Positions 19,001 through 25,473 of a DNA stretch of 43,483 nucleotides are shown here, piece after piece. The notes below the pieces were generated by a model, which worked only from the letters and a program-made list of their open reading frames with translations, made no database searches and was not told the DNA's origin. A program made the position numbers and the translations under genes. Source of the DNA: a virus; IMG/VR virus record IMGVR_UViG_3300031758_000151, positions 1 through 43,483 of that record. One strand, given 5' to 3'. The first letter of the stretch is position 1. The number at the start of each line of letters is the position of its first letter.

Positions 19001-20460
19001 CAAATCCTAAAAATTTAAAATCTGCTGGTAAAGGTATTATACAAGACTCAAAAGGCAAATATGATTCTGAGTGGGCTAAATTAGCTAAGGAATATAGAGA
19101 TAGTGGAGGTAAGGTATCTTGGTTTCAAAAAGAAACTCTTGAAGAGTATGTGGATAGCTTGAGAAAAGATATCGAGAAGATAAACAAGGGAGAGAAGATG
19201 TATACTGCAGCGCTAAACAAATTAGGCAACACGCTTATGCTTGCTCAGTCTGTAGTAGAACAGTCAGTAAGACTTAGTACATTTAAGGCGTTAAAAGATG
19301 CAGGAGTATCTACTGAGGAAGCAGCAAGAGCCGCTAAGAATATAACCGTTAACTTTGAGAATAAAGGTACGTGGGGAGGATTAATGGATAGTTTATATTT
19401 ATTTGCTACCGCTGGTCTTAGTGGTACGGTTAGAATGGCTACTTCATTATCTAAATCCAAAACAGCTAGAACTATAGCTGGAGGTATGTTTGCTTATGGT
19501 ATTTTAGAGGCAGCGCTTAACTCTCATTTAGGAGGAGATGATGATGACGATGAAAAGATAGATGACGGAATAAAAGAAAGAAACTTTGTATTGGTTAATC
19601 CTAAAGATTCTAAGCAAGAACCATTATTACTTCCAATGGCTTATGGATTAAATGTATTTAAGTATGCTGGTAATTTAACATATGATGTAGCTACAGGAAG
19701 AAAAGATGCTACTGAGGCAACATCAAAAATGTTTATGACTATATACAATCAGATATCTCCATTACAAGGACCTACATTGTCACAAGCAGTAGCTCCAACA
19801 GCATTTGATCCTTTTGTTCAACAATCTGAGAATAAAAATTTCTTTGGGGCTCCAATAAAACCTGAGCAACCAAAGTTTGGACCTAAGAAAAAAGAAAGTG
19901 ATTTGTATTTTGAATCAGTTAGAACTGAATCTTTATGGACTGCCAAGAAGCTAAATGAATGGACTGGTGGAAGCGCTATGGAGAAAGGCTATGTAGATAT
20001 TAGTCCAGAGATATTAGATCACTATTACGATGCGCTTGGAGGAGGAACTGGTAAATTTATAGCTGATGTTGGATATACTGGTAAGATAGCAGTTAAAGAA
20101 GTAGTGGAGTCTATACACGGTAAAGAAATGAAAGATAAGGATGAATTTTCTTTAAGAAGATTACCTTTTGTAAAAGCATTCTTTGGAAGTAAACCAGAAA
20201 AAAAAGAGTTGCAATATATATATGAGACTTTTGAAAGAAGTGCTATAGACCAATTAAGCAAAGAAGAGATTACTAAATTTAAAAATCAATTAAAGGAAGC
20301 CGTAAAGTCTAAAGCATTAGATAGACAAGACGCTAAGCAAATGTATAATACTGTTATGGAAGGTCAATATAAAATAAAAAAATACAAAGGAGTTCAAGAA
20401 GTGAGACCAGCCGATATGACTAAGAAAGAATATATTAAATTTATAAAGGGAGCTAAATAG
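13006..20460 (+). CDS. Giant polyvalent ejection protein with LPD38-like region
   Basis: At 2484 aa this is the largest protein here; its place is that of T7 gp16. In order: a short domain with paired KYPEY motifs (about 15-50); two identical 46-residue repeats bracketing a 124-residue cassette with NPHVRGMATEDNKVIINPY; a Gly/Ala-rich glycine-zipper-like segment (about 440-490) that may enter membranes; coiled regions; an uncharacterised domain (about 911-1139); and a His-rich domain (about 1153-1405) with FRFVHDIFGHGE and TETRGQNSWVNF, which looks enzymatic. The last part (about 1940-2200) carries RSTATLMNPNFLITNFLRDY at 1956 and EQSVRLSTFKALKDAG at 2085, hallmarks of the large polyvalent protein domain LPD38. 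It is probably packaged in the head and injected with DNA. The stop codon lies inside a terminator. Confidence 0.75.
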   Translation: MEETQDPPLTPQQFSAKIKAKYPEYKDVDDIVLAKKIIEKYPEYAKKVSFGEVKKKVSSVSTPQEAAGVSPTRTTTPGTSSDTEPPTRAQASGGLGGQTGNPFQSIDPFGGKGVIGAIISEQQKTATLPSYSLRDKLYPGEDEYFKENPHVRGMATEDNKVIINPYSGLTDQQKQGIIINESARLAMRNGYPRPTFELTPEQKQSFKNYSSNIQDQRETIVGRILSGDPSAGNVTPEQKKYAEGLRGIMNLNNEPPTRAQASGGLGGQTGNPFQSIDPFGGKGVIGAIISEQQKTATLPTKKAAPAVTKKVEPPKEEDYFTGGFGNFLRGVDKIVPIGIGDFVDDMARSVSAGYRQGTLAEAADKLLLKGHKATPEQIQKFIDANKDAQQMKPSDEMQDYTKTYEEEGKGFWGVVKGIFKNPTVVAELITSSLVGMATNKDALLSGAATIGAGATIGATTGASAGTVTLPVVGTVGGAAAGAIAGAEASIPYAFGVASSVVEAGSTFGELLAEELKGEDMTKENVRAILENPEKLNSIRNKAIARGVIIGTVDALTGKLASSVGAKVMTKSAAKSATGAVTKGAVVRATAAGAGVESVGGSLGEATARGAVGQEMDVSEIALEGIAELPGGVRSTIQARLARPSYRVNGEKVDADQIDELINTMTPEQLAATDFKIKNDYTGKEFKIQDKIVTNSIKQDVKKANPDLNEPSLNAITQLEKELQGLEGNKTQTGKDKAAALRTQIKNIQENQIQEEAVVETEKAEGMSVKAPETIDNLPLKEQDRLKRDALTQLTKELNPEGKENIVISNEQITKRAFEIYSKEVENMIVKAPEKNVFYYYEAKGEKAPTEVPAGYTSMKRVENSEEVKLWKVQKPTEVTPAEAKKALEEVKPAEVIEEKIDTRPIAERQAETEAKIKNKNLFIGVGDFSKQLGDSDKAAVPISRGENKGIEIVEYSHPDTGSVDVIATGKTDNDFVGFYRLYENGKPTNKWSSKFENQSRNKEDFKTMISGVQKLLPEGHEYTEKTSISTDGLRVWKQQLDRGYELQYDEKGNILTNTVAINGDAIVNELGVDVNKGNFENIKITKDQFETVKKALLPYLENLGLNESNIRYSGEKVNIPGVKASVQIDLPVLRKTKPIEVKEIVAPKEDLTAGKGLFSEPVEHVIKTAEGYKKSKGITVDAGERITDIDVENSKKIADAYDKMESNPNDPEVKAAYNAMANETMDQFKYLIDNGYTVELYDGKTEPYKNSEEMLKDLRDNKHLYVFSTEEGFGDTPITEKDRQENPLLKDSGFTDKNGKKLLINDAFRFVHDIFGHGERGNSFGAKGEENAWDVHSRMYSPEARRAMTTETRGQNSWVNFNKGMRNEDGSIKKKGDKGYLSPTERPFADQKIGLLPEWVSKSIYETAQKPTEPTKKNTEKAKELADKVRSLDLPDWLKANIEGGKKQGVDADTMKEALAKAIEKTGELMDKGIEFAEAVKEAINDIVNLLGEDKRASIEKDFADYYQSTQKPLEMESKGLDVISKGVANMDDFFNEMSKDKDFNSLTEEQKKDLYYNSVSKYSTSQAVDQAAQAPNLINLKDQSWLKKFIQAFQNKMIRVKDVQEQMEGALGIKILKEANVALKFELLVGKTINIIEDKQKEIFDKSNKNSWANRAKKDGVDIDQVGMYMYALHAEERNLANATEREENFKKEVDALNEKIKNAETKSLKTRYENELKKLISGQGKVKLLKEAGSGMTNEQAQEIIDNVEKSGKKELFDKYAKEFREKVIKPALDDKLKYGLIDQDLYDKLQTQYKNYVPLQVVEKAMTKRAGGAGAGASVKGRDIFKAKGSDLYKYTDRYNPIFSSMFEYQNTVARGERNQAAQALINLAELDKNNEVFEVHKPKYTAILDSNGDIKYMLPTTSQKLINDSVELKVDGKPVYVEIKDKAMRDALQSQGIQRGIRGLYVINSWIRSTATLMNPNFLITNFLRDYQSALINIQSEIKDLDIKNVTGQIANPKNLKSAGKGIIQDSKGKYDSEWAKLAKEYRDSGGKVSWFQKETLEEYVDSLRKDIEKINKGEKMYTAALNKLGNTLMLAQSVVEQSVRLSTFKALKDAGVSTEEAARAAKNITVNFENKGTWGGLMDSLYLFATAGLSGTVRMATSLSKSKTARTIAGGMFAYGILEAALNSHLGGDDDDDEKIDDGIKERNFVLVNPKDSKQEPLLLPMAYGLNVFKYAGNLTYDVATGRKDATEATSKMFMTIYNQISPLQGPTLSQAVAPTAFDPFVQQSENKNFFGAPIKPEQPKFGPKKKESDLYFESVRTESLWTAKKLNEWTGGSAMEKGYVDISPEILDHYYDALGGGTGKFIADVGYTGKIAVKEVVESIHGKEMKDKDEFSLRRLPFVKAFFGSKPEKKELQYIYETFERSAIDQLSKEEITKFKNQLKEAVKSKALDRQDAKQMYNTVMEGQYKIKKYKGVQEVRPADMTKKEYIKFIKGAK
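13255..13392 (+). repeat. 138-bp perfect direct repeat, copy 1
   Basis: This segment is identical base for base to 13765-13902, including all synonymous positions. It encodes EPPTRAQASGGLGG through QQKTATLP (46 codons) in frame. The offset is 510 bp, exactly 170 codons. Confidence 0.97.
13765..13902 (+). repeat. 138-bp perfect direct repeat, copy 2
   Basis: This is the second copy of the repeat, in the same frame. Recombination between the copies would delete 510 bp and keep the giant protein in frame, removing one repeat and the 124-residue cassette. The bases just outside the copies differ (A versus T before, T versus A after), so the repeat is exactly bounded. Confidence 0.97.
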
Positions 20461-20467
20461 CTCCCTT
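20446..20467. terminator. Bidirectional terminator at convergent gene ends
   Basis: A perfect 9-bp stem (AAGGGAGCT / AGCTCCCTT) with a 4-nt loop separates the plus-strand virion module from the minus-strand early module. Both flanks are A/T-rich rather than long pure T-runs. The stop codons of both convergent genes lie within the hairpin. Confidence 0.78.
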
Positions 20468-20596
20468 AAATTTCTCTTCAACAATCTTTCTGTATACATT
20501 ATTTACAGATTCCTTATTTCCGCCACGCAAATGAAGGTAGTTCATCACTATCTTTATCCTCTGCATTGGGGTTATTGTTTGTGCCTTTCTACCCAT
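20453..20596 (-). CDS. 47-aa basic helical protein
   Basis: This small gene encodes MGRKAQTITPMQRIKIVMNY and then a second helix ending EEKFKGAI. It is basic and looks like two helices, perhaps a DNA- or RNA-binding peptide; the family is not recognised. Its start overlaps the end of the 86-aa gene upstream by 8 nt, as expected in this operon. Its stop overlaps the end of the convergent giant gene by 8 nt. It is the last gene of the long minus-strand operon. Confidence 0.68.
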   Translation of the reverse strand: MGRKAQTITPMQRIKIVMNYLHLRGGNKESVNNVYRKIVEEKFKGAI

Positions 20597-20849
20597 TGTG
20601 TTCTTGTTTTAGTTTCTCTAAATATAGTATCATATCCATTGCCTCTTGTTGGGCGTGATTCAGCCAGTCTAAGAAGCTTAAATCCTTTCGATCTAAGTTA
20701 GTTCCGTACTTAGCAAATCCTACGTTAGAACGCTCTATAAAGCTTTCTATGACGTTGTTTACTATCGAGTCTCCAGTTAGCTTAGGAAACTCTAATACCT
20801 GTGGTTCATTTACCACTATATCTCTGATGTGTTCGTCTAAGTATGTCAT
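20589..20849 (-). CDS. Small MazG-like or phage-conserved helical protein
   Basis: This 86-aa protein has a C-terminal helical core with FAKYGTNLDRKDLSFLDWL followed by HAQQEAMDMILYLEKL. The KYG...L...HAQEE..D..LY.EKL layout is common in small phage proteins. It resembles the helical core of MazG-type nucleotide pyrophosphohydrolases, whose metal-binding acidic residues lie in an ExxxD pattern (here EAMD). The full MazG motif is not present, so activity is uncertain. It lies 6 nt after the metallophosphoesterase gene in the same operon. Confidence 0.6.
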   Translation of the reverse strand: MTYLDEHIRDIVVNEPQVLEFPKLTGDSIVNNVIESFIERSNVGFAKYGTNLDRKDLSFLDWLNHAQQEAMDMILYLEKLKQEHNG

Positions 20850-20855
20850 AATTAA

Positions 20856-22076
20856 TTAAAATAAATGTGTTATTCTGGCTATCTGACCATTGTTTTTATC
20901 GTGAATAAACGCTTCAACTGCTTTTGGCGCGTGCTCATATCCATTACGGCTATGCCAACTGTCTGTACCACTAGGAGTTCTTAAAGCTTCAACACAAACA
21001 CTCATATAATCCTTACTTATCTTGTGGTGAAAGTGATGTATGTAAAAGTACTTGTGCTTGCAATTAACCCAGTCCTTACTTTCGTGAGCCATCAACAGAG
21101 GTAAGTCTTGTTGTTTTGCTCCGTCTCCGTGAGTAGTGCCTATTAAATTCTTACCATAAGTAAAATATTTACGATGTGAAATACTACAATCAAACTTTAC
21201 ATTATCACAGTTTCTAAAGTGAGTCTCTATAAGTTGAGCTAAAAAGAATCCGTTAGTGTAGTCGTGATTAGATGGATTAAACACCACATCTACATCAGCA
21301 ACGCATATTAACTTTTCAATAATATCTACATACAACTGTTTAGCTATCAGGAAGTTATCGTACCACATTCCATCAGTGTCTTGTGGAGTTCCGCTTGTAG
21401 TGGTTCTCTTTGGATTATCAATATGTAAGATATCGTTACCAATAACAAATAATATCTTATCAATATTAAAGCTGTTGACCTTACTTAATATTCCGTCAAC
21501 ACCATCCATAACTCTTTTGACTGCTATTTGATTGTTGTAACTTTCACCAACCTCAAATGAGCTACATAACTTACCGATATGAACGTCTGCTGGATCTACT
21601 ATTAGTAAGTGACCATCAATATATTCTTGCCTCTTATACGTATTATACTTAGGAGCGTAAGACTTTAAATCATTTAAGAATAATTCATAAAGATTACCTA
21701 GCTCTTCATTCTTTATAACGTTACTAGCAATATTATAGTACGGAGTTCCAGTATGGGTTACTAATTTATAGGTTCTAACCTGCTCGAAAGGTATACCGTA
21801 GATACTGCAGTACTCCTCAATATTCATAAGGGTTCCGTCTGACTTTCTGGCAGATAGCTGAGTATCAGCTTCGTACTGATTAGTGTCAGTATATGTTATG
21901 TTCTCTGTGGTCTCGTTAACCTTGTTTATATGGTTTGAGAAGTGTCTCCTAATAGAGTCTTCGTAAGGGTAACCATACTCCTTGCACGCCTCCCTGGAGG
22001 CTGCGGTTATAGATAACCCTTCGGACACAAGAGAGAGAACCCTCTCCTGCATCTCAATTGGATAGTTGTGTTTCAT
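20856..22076 (-). CDS. Calcineurin-like metallophosphoesterase with N-terminal HTH
   Basis: This 406-aa protein is a metal-dependent phosphoesterase or nuclease. Motifs in order: DPADVHIGK (161-169, metal ligands D164 and H166), GNDILH (213-218), NPSNHD (267-272, the GNHD-type motif), THGDGAK (315-321), and HHFHHK (347-352, the GHxH-type motif). The first ~55 residues (LSITAASREACKEYGYPYED) look like a small helix-turn-helix. Phage enzymes of this type act in DNA processing or nucleotide turnover; the substrate cannot be told here. The start overlaps the stop of the 55-aa gene upstream (TAATG), so translation is coupled. Confidence 0.85.
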   Translation of the reverse strand: MKHNYPIEMQERVLSLVSEGLSITAASREACKEYGYPYEDSIRRHFSNHINKVNETTENITYTDTNQYEADTQLSARKSDGTLMNIEEYCSIYGIPFEQVRTYKLVTHTGTPYYNIASNVIKNEELGNLYELFLNDLKSYAPKYNTYKRQEYIDGHLLIVDPADVHIGKLCSSFEVGESYNNQIAVKRVMDGVDGILSKVNSFNIDKILFVIGNDILHIDNPKRTTTSGTPQDTDGMWYDNFLIAKQLYVDIIEKLICVADVDVVFNPSNHDYTNGFFLAQLIETHFRNCDNVKFDCSISHRKYFTYGKNLIGTTHGDGAKQQDLPLLMAHESKDWVNCKHKYFYIHHFHHKISKDYMSVCVEALRTPSGTDSWHSRNGYEHAPKAVEAFIHDKNNGQIARITHLF

Positions 22077-22243
22077 TATATTTCTTCTTTAAATGTCTGC
22101 TGTACTTCCTTAAGCAGAGCTGTTAGTAGGTAGATGCTTCTGTTCAATTCATCTCTGTCTCCATCCATAAGGCTCTCATAGATGTTGTCGGTGTACAAAT
22201 TTATTGACTTCATAACCGAATTAACGTGGGCTGTATTACTCAT
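22076..22243 (-). CDS. 55-aa helical protein
   Basis: This small gene encodes MSNTAHVNSVMKSINLYTDN and then a helical region ending in KEVQQTFKEEI. It is all-helical and acidic, and the family is not recognised. Its stop codon shares bases with the start of the metallophosphoesterase (TAATG). That coupling, plus a good A-rich leader (CACACAAAATG), is the reason for calling it a gene. A perfect palindrome lies 26 nt upstream. Confidence 0.7.
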   Translation of the reverse strand: MSNTAHVNSVMKSINLYTDNIYESLMDGDRDELNRSIYLLTALLKEVQQTFKEEI

Positions 22244-22269
22244 TTTGTGTGTTTTTTATTGCAATTTAT

Positions 22270-22289
22270 GTCATAAATTAATTTATGAC
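22270..22289. promoter_or_regulatory. 20-bp perfect palindrome beside the DnaA-like gene
   Basis: The half-site GTCATAAATT is followed directly by its reverse complement AATTTATGAC. Pairing continues outward by three more positions with one G-T wobble. It lies in the only sizeable gap of this operon section, between the DnaA-like gene and the 55-aa gene. It lacks a T-run, so it looks more like a protein-binding site than a terminator. Confidence 0.6.
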
Positions 22290-22300
22290 GTAAAAAGTTA

Positions 22301-22765
22301 TTAACAGTTCATCTTGATTATTGATTCAAGCCTCTCGTAAACTATAGATACCTTGTCCGCTGGAACCTTGTCAACAAGCGCGTGCAAGCCAGACTTCAGT
22401 TTATTCTCAAGCTTCTCAACTTTTGTTGATAAAACTATATTATCGTACCAAACCTTGTTGGTCTCGTTTATGTCCTTTATCTCCAATCCCTTAGAGTAAA
22501 CGTTTAAGACGTTAAAGTACTTGTTTCTCAGCCTGTCGTCATACTTCATCCAGGAATCAAAGTTCTTGATGTAGTGGTATATTGTGGCGTGGTTCTTTCC
22601 AAGCAACCTTCCGATCTTTGTGTAGCCCATATGATGGTACGAGTACATAATCTTTGAAAATATAGCCCTAGCCTCGACACAATCCTGCGTCCTGTTACTG
22701 TTGAATATGTCTACATTATATTCAAACTCCATAATTTTTATTAGTTCATTTATATTATTCTCCAT
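22301..22765 (-). CDS. DnaA domain IV-like DNA-binding protein
   Basis: This 154-aa protein carries the DNA-binding signature of the replication initiator DnaA: RTQDCVEARAIF (25-36), then YTKIGRLLGKNHATIYHY (48-65), equivalent to the GRDHSTV motif that reads the DnaA box. The AAA+ ATPase domains are absent. The rest is helical with a coiled-coil-like segment (VEKLENKLKSGLHAL). It probably binds a DNA box at the phage origin, or acts as a repressor of similar specificity. It overlaps the VRR-NUC gene by 11 nt and sits next to a 20-bp palindrome. Confidence 0.8.
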   Translation of the reverse strand: MENNINELIKIMEFEYNVDIFNSNRTQDCVEARAIFSKIMYSYHHMGYTKIGRLLGKNHATIYHYIKNFDSWMKYDDRLRNKYFNVLNVYSKGLEIKDINETNKVWYDNIVLSTKVEKLENKLKSGLHALVDKVPADKVSIVYERLESIIKMNC

Positions 22766-22994
22766 TGTATAATTCTGTTTTAAATCCGTAACTCTCTAAT
22801 TCTTTCATTCTGTACTTCTGTATCTCAGACAGCTTACCCTTAGGTGTCTTAATTTCTGAGAACAACACCTCTCCTTCCTTGATAGCTATCAAATCTGGTA
22901 TACCATTGCGATTTGTTTTTATGAGCTTCAAGACGTAGTATCCCTCTGCTTCGAGCTGTTTAATTCTCTTGGCTTGTATTTGTTGTTCAGTCAT
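22755..22994 (-). CDS. VRR-NUC domain nuclease
   Basis: This 79-aa protein is a minimal VRR-NUC nuclease of the PD-(D/E)XK superfamily. It shows GIPDLIA (31-37, with the catalytic Asp) and FSEIKTPKGK (45-54, with the E-x-K pair), followed by LSEIQKYRMKELESYGF (55-71). Stand-alone phage VRR-NUC proteins cleave branched DNA such as Holliday junctions or flaps. It lies in the replication module with 4-11-nt overlaps on both sides. The length matches single-domain phage members. Confidence 0.88.
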   Translation of the reverse strand: MTEQQIQAKRIKQLEAEGYYVLKLIKTNRNGIPDLIAIKEGEVLFSEIKTPKGKLSEIQKYRMKELESYGFKTELYNGE

Positions 22995-23208
22995 ATAATT
23001 TAATAAAGTTATTGTTCTTATCGTAAACCCTTGTCAGTCCAAACTTTTTATCGATGTGCTCAAGTATATTATCAAGGTTTACCGAGTTGAACACCATACC
23101 AAACGTGTTTATGTCTATACTATCACCGCTGTTCTGTATGTAATAGTCGTAGAACCACTGCAGGTCATACCTACCAGTGTTGCGCATTTTTATATACTTT
23201 TCTTTCAT
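22987..23208 (-). CDS. Hypothetical protein, 73 aa
   Basis: The sequence has an N-terminal basic helix (KEKYIKMRNTGRYDLQWFYD) and a C-terminal half with NLDNILEHIDKKFGLTRVYD. It has no motif I recognise. It overlaps the nuclease gene by 8 nt and the gene upstream by 4 nt (ATGA), so it belongs to the same translated run. Function unknown. Confidence 0.72.
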   Translation of the reverse strand: MKEKYIKMRNTGRYDLQWFYDYYIQNSGDSIDINTFGMVFNSVNLDNILEHIDKKFGLTRVYDKNNNFIKLYD

Positions 23209-23846
23209 TTTGTTACCTCGTTTATGTCATAGTAAAAGGAGTTCTCATTAGAGCTAACCCACCTGTCACTCTTAGCCTCAACGCACTGAAGCTCAGTGTC
23301 CACCTTAAAGTCCTTAGGATCAACTGGGAACTCATTGGTGATGAAGTTAGAGTCCTTCCAGAATATTCTGTTGTTGGGTTGACACAGCATGTAGCCGTCA
23401 TCAGCTAAGAGAATGTGTCCACACTTATAGTCTGTAGGTTTGTCAGAGTAAGGATTGCTAAACCAATCAACAGTAAATAAGTACGTAGCCCATACCATCC
23501 TCTTGTCTTTAAGTATAACCTTGCATCTTTTTTCTGCCAAGTATAAGTACTCAATAATACTAACGTTCTCGCTGAAGCAGTCCCACAGCTGCTTGAAGTC
23601 AGCAGGTATGTCGTTATCTGTCTCCTTCAGGAACAGCTCAGATATAGGCACTCGACTTCTTAGCATACCGTAGTCCGTCATTATGTGGAACGTAAGGATC
23701 TTACCTGCTATGCTCTGCACCGCAAACGCGTAGCAGTTATCATAAGTGTTTAGGTCCTCGTCATTCTTTGTAAGCCAACTCCTGCGAACCTTTAACTTTA
23801 GGTTTGGAATATTTGCATTTAAAACATTCTGCTCGTTTGTTATCAT
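23205..23846 (-). CDS. Conserved phage protein, 213 aa, unknown function
   Basis: This protein has a beta-rich core with several aromatic motifs: WATYLFTVDWFSNPYSDKP, then CGHILLADDGYMLCQPNNRI, and a C-terminal FYYDINEV. I recall the GHxLxxDDGYxxxQPNNRIxW pattern from other phages without a known function. It has no membrane segment or signal peptide. It overlaps the thioesterase gene by 4 nt (ATGA). A role in DNA or nucleotide metabolism would fit the neighbours but cannot be shown. Confidence 0.72.
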   Translation of the reverse strand: MITNEQNVLNANIPNLKLKVRRSWLTKNDEDLNTYDNCYAFAVQSIAGKILTFHIMTDYGMLRSRVPISELFLKETDNDIPADFKQLWDCFSENVSIIEYLYLAEKRCKVILKDKRMVWATYLFTVDWFSNPYSDKPTDYKCGHILLADDGYMLCQPNNRIFWKDSNFITNEFPVDPKDFKVDTELQCVEAKSDRWVSSNENSFYYDINEVTK

Positions 23847-24253
23847 AACTCTTTATATATTTGTTTAACCTTCCCTGAAATTGGTATCGCATCTCCGCCC
23901 TCGTCTATCCTTACAAACTTCATATTTGTATCTAGTATTGTATTTTGTTGTCCAGAATAAACGCTGTGTGATCGAGCCTCCATATAAATTGTTATGGACG
24001 TGTTCCCTATCTTAGAGACTCTGCCATAAATCTTAATCAGTTGCCCCTCCTTTGCAGGTTTTTTAAATGAACACTGATCAATCATCACGGTGACCATTCT
24101 TGGTGTGTCACAAACCTGCATCGCAAAGGCAGCAGCTGAGGCATCCATCCAAGCTAGTAACTTCCCTCCAAACAAGTTACCGTGAAAACCTAGGTCTGAT
24201 TTCTTAATAGGATGAGTTGAGATCAACTCCATAAATTCTTCTTGCTGTGTCAT
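23843..24253 (-). CDS. Hotdog-fold acyl-CoA thioesterase
   Basis: This 136-aa protein resembles the YciA/BFIT group of acyl-CoA thioesterases, which release CoA and a free acid from acyl-CoA. The hallmark GNLFGGKLLAWMDASAA (25-41) matches the N-x-x-GG-x-x-x-x-x-D pattern of the hotdog active site. The strand MVTVMIDQCSFKKPAKEGQ and GRVSKIGNTSITIYMEA also match. The length is that of one hotdog domain, which works as a dimer or higher. A metabolic enzyme is unusual in a replication operon. It is translationally coupled on both sides (4-nt overlaps) to the helicase and to a conserved phage gene, so it is a resident gene. The substrate is unknown. Confidence 0.85.
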   Translation of the reverse strand: MTQQEEFMELISTHPIKKSDLGFHGNLFGGKLLAWMDASAAAFAMQVCDTPRMVTVMIDQCSFKKPAKEGQLIKIYGRVSKIGNTSITIYMEARSHSVYSGQQNTILDTNMKFVRIDEGGDAIPISGKVKQIYKEL

Positions 24254-25473
24254 AGGTAATCCTTTTTAAAGTGATTGGTTGTGTATGATTTCTTTTTAAT
24301 GACCGACTTGTAGATCTTCTCCTCGATACCTCCCTCGGAGAATACCCAGTATATCTTGTTGAACTTACGATCAATGGTCGTCATTCGATCCCTAGCCTGC
24401 CAGTAGCTCGTGGCTGAGAAGTCTATGTTGTAGAAGACTAAGTACTCAGCGTTCTTCAGAGATATACCCTCACGTCCAGAGACAATCTGGAGCGCGATTG
24501 ACTTATCGGTATTGTTAAACTCATCAAGATCTGTAGTCAACCTGTCGCCAAAGATAGTTTTTAATGCGTTAAGTTCTTCCACAAACTTGTAAAATATCCC
24601 AATTTTTTTATCCTTAAAATAAGAAGATATAAACTCTGCCTTGCTTAGATCTATAACCATAGAGTCACCGCTCTCAAACTTAATGGTACCTGAGTACATC
24701 TGGTGTAGCTTCTGCTGTAGCTTGACAGAGGTGTCTGCAAGTATGACCTGGTTCTTACCCTCTATCACAAGGTCCTTGCGTAGTCTGTCGCACATTTCGT
24801 ACGTAGAGTTCTTCATCCTAACCTTAAGGATCTCCTCCTCAATTTCAGACGTGAAGCCAGCCTGCTCCTGCGTGAAGGTAATTATGTACGGCTTTATCAC
24901 ACTCATAATCTTGTTGATGTCAGCATCGGTGTAGTCCTTCACCTGTGCGTAGCCTAGGTGCTTCATCTTGATCTTCACATAGTTAGCAGCCCACTTGTAG
25001 AAGTTAACCTCCTTAAACGGTGAGAACATACTGCACCAGAACTGGTGATAGAACTGAGAATAGTTCTCAGGAGACATAGTTCCACTTAACAATATTAAAG
25101 GTATGTGACTAAACATTTTTTTGAAGGTCTTAGCCCCAAGGCTTGGCTTTGGAAATGATCCGAAACGATGTGATTCATCGTGTACCACTAAATCAAACTT
25201 ACCATCGATCTTGTGCATAGACTCGTCATTGTGAACGAACAACTCGAAGTGACTGTCGTAGCCGAAATTAATGTAGTCAGACTCGATAGACGATATAGCC
25301 TTCTTCTTAGTAAGAAACAAGACTCTCTTAGCATCAAATAACCTAGCTGTCTCAAGAGATACTAAAGTTTTACCTACACGTACTTGTAGCGCGTAGTAAA
25401 CTATTCCCTTTGATTTAAGTATATTAACTCCTTTATTAGCTATATCTACTTGATAATCCCTTAGTTTTTGCAT
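24250..25473 (-). CDS. SF2 (SNF2-like) DNA helicase
   Basis: This 407-aa ATP-dependent helicase or translocase has motif Q-like RDYQVD (5-10), Walker A VRVGKTLV (31-38, lacking the usual first Gly), motif II DESH (99-102), motif III SGT (130-132), motif V SGREGIS (332-338) and motif VI QARDRM (359-364). This is the compact form common in phages. Its start overlaps the end of the HNH gene by 38 nt. The first ~150-190 bases are AT-richer than the rest and resemble the HNH gene in style. The motif VI arginines are present, so it is probably active in replication or recombination. Confidence 0.9.
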   Translation of the reverse strand: MQKLRDYQVDIANKGVNILKSKGIVYYALQVRVGKTLVSLETARLFDAKRVLFLTKKKAISSIESDYINFGYDSHFELFVHNDESMHKIDGKFDLVVHDESHRFGSFPKPSLGAKTFKKMFSHIPLILLSGTMSPENYSQFYHQFWCSMFSPFKEVNFYKWAANYVKIKMKHLGYAQVKDYTDADINKIMSVIKPYIITFTQEQAGFTSEIEEEILKVRMKNSTYEMCDRLRKDLVIEGKNQVILADTSVKLQQKLHQMYSGTIKFESGDSMVIDLSKAEFISSYFKDKKIGIFYKFVEELNALKTIFGDRLTTDLDEFNNTDKSIALQIVSGREGISLKNAEYLVFYNIDFSATSYWQARDRMTTIDRKFNKIYWVFSEGGIEEKIYKSVIKKKSYTTNHFKKDYL

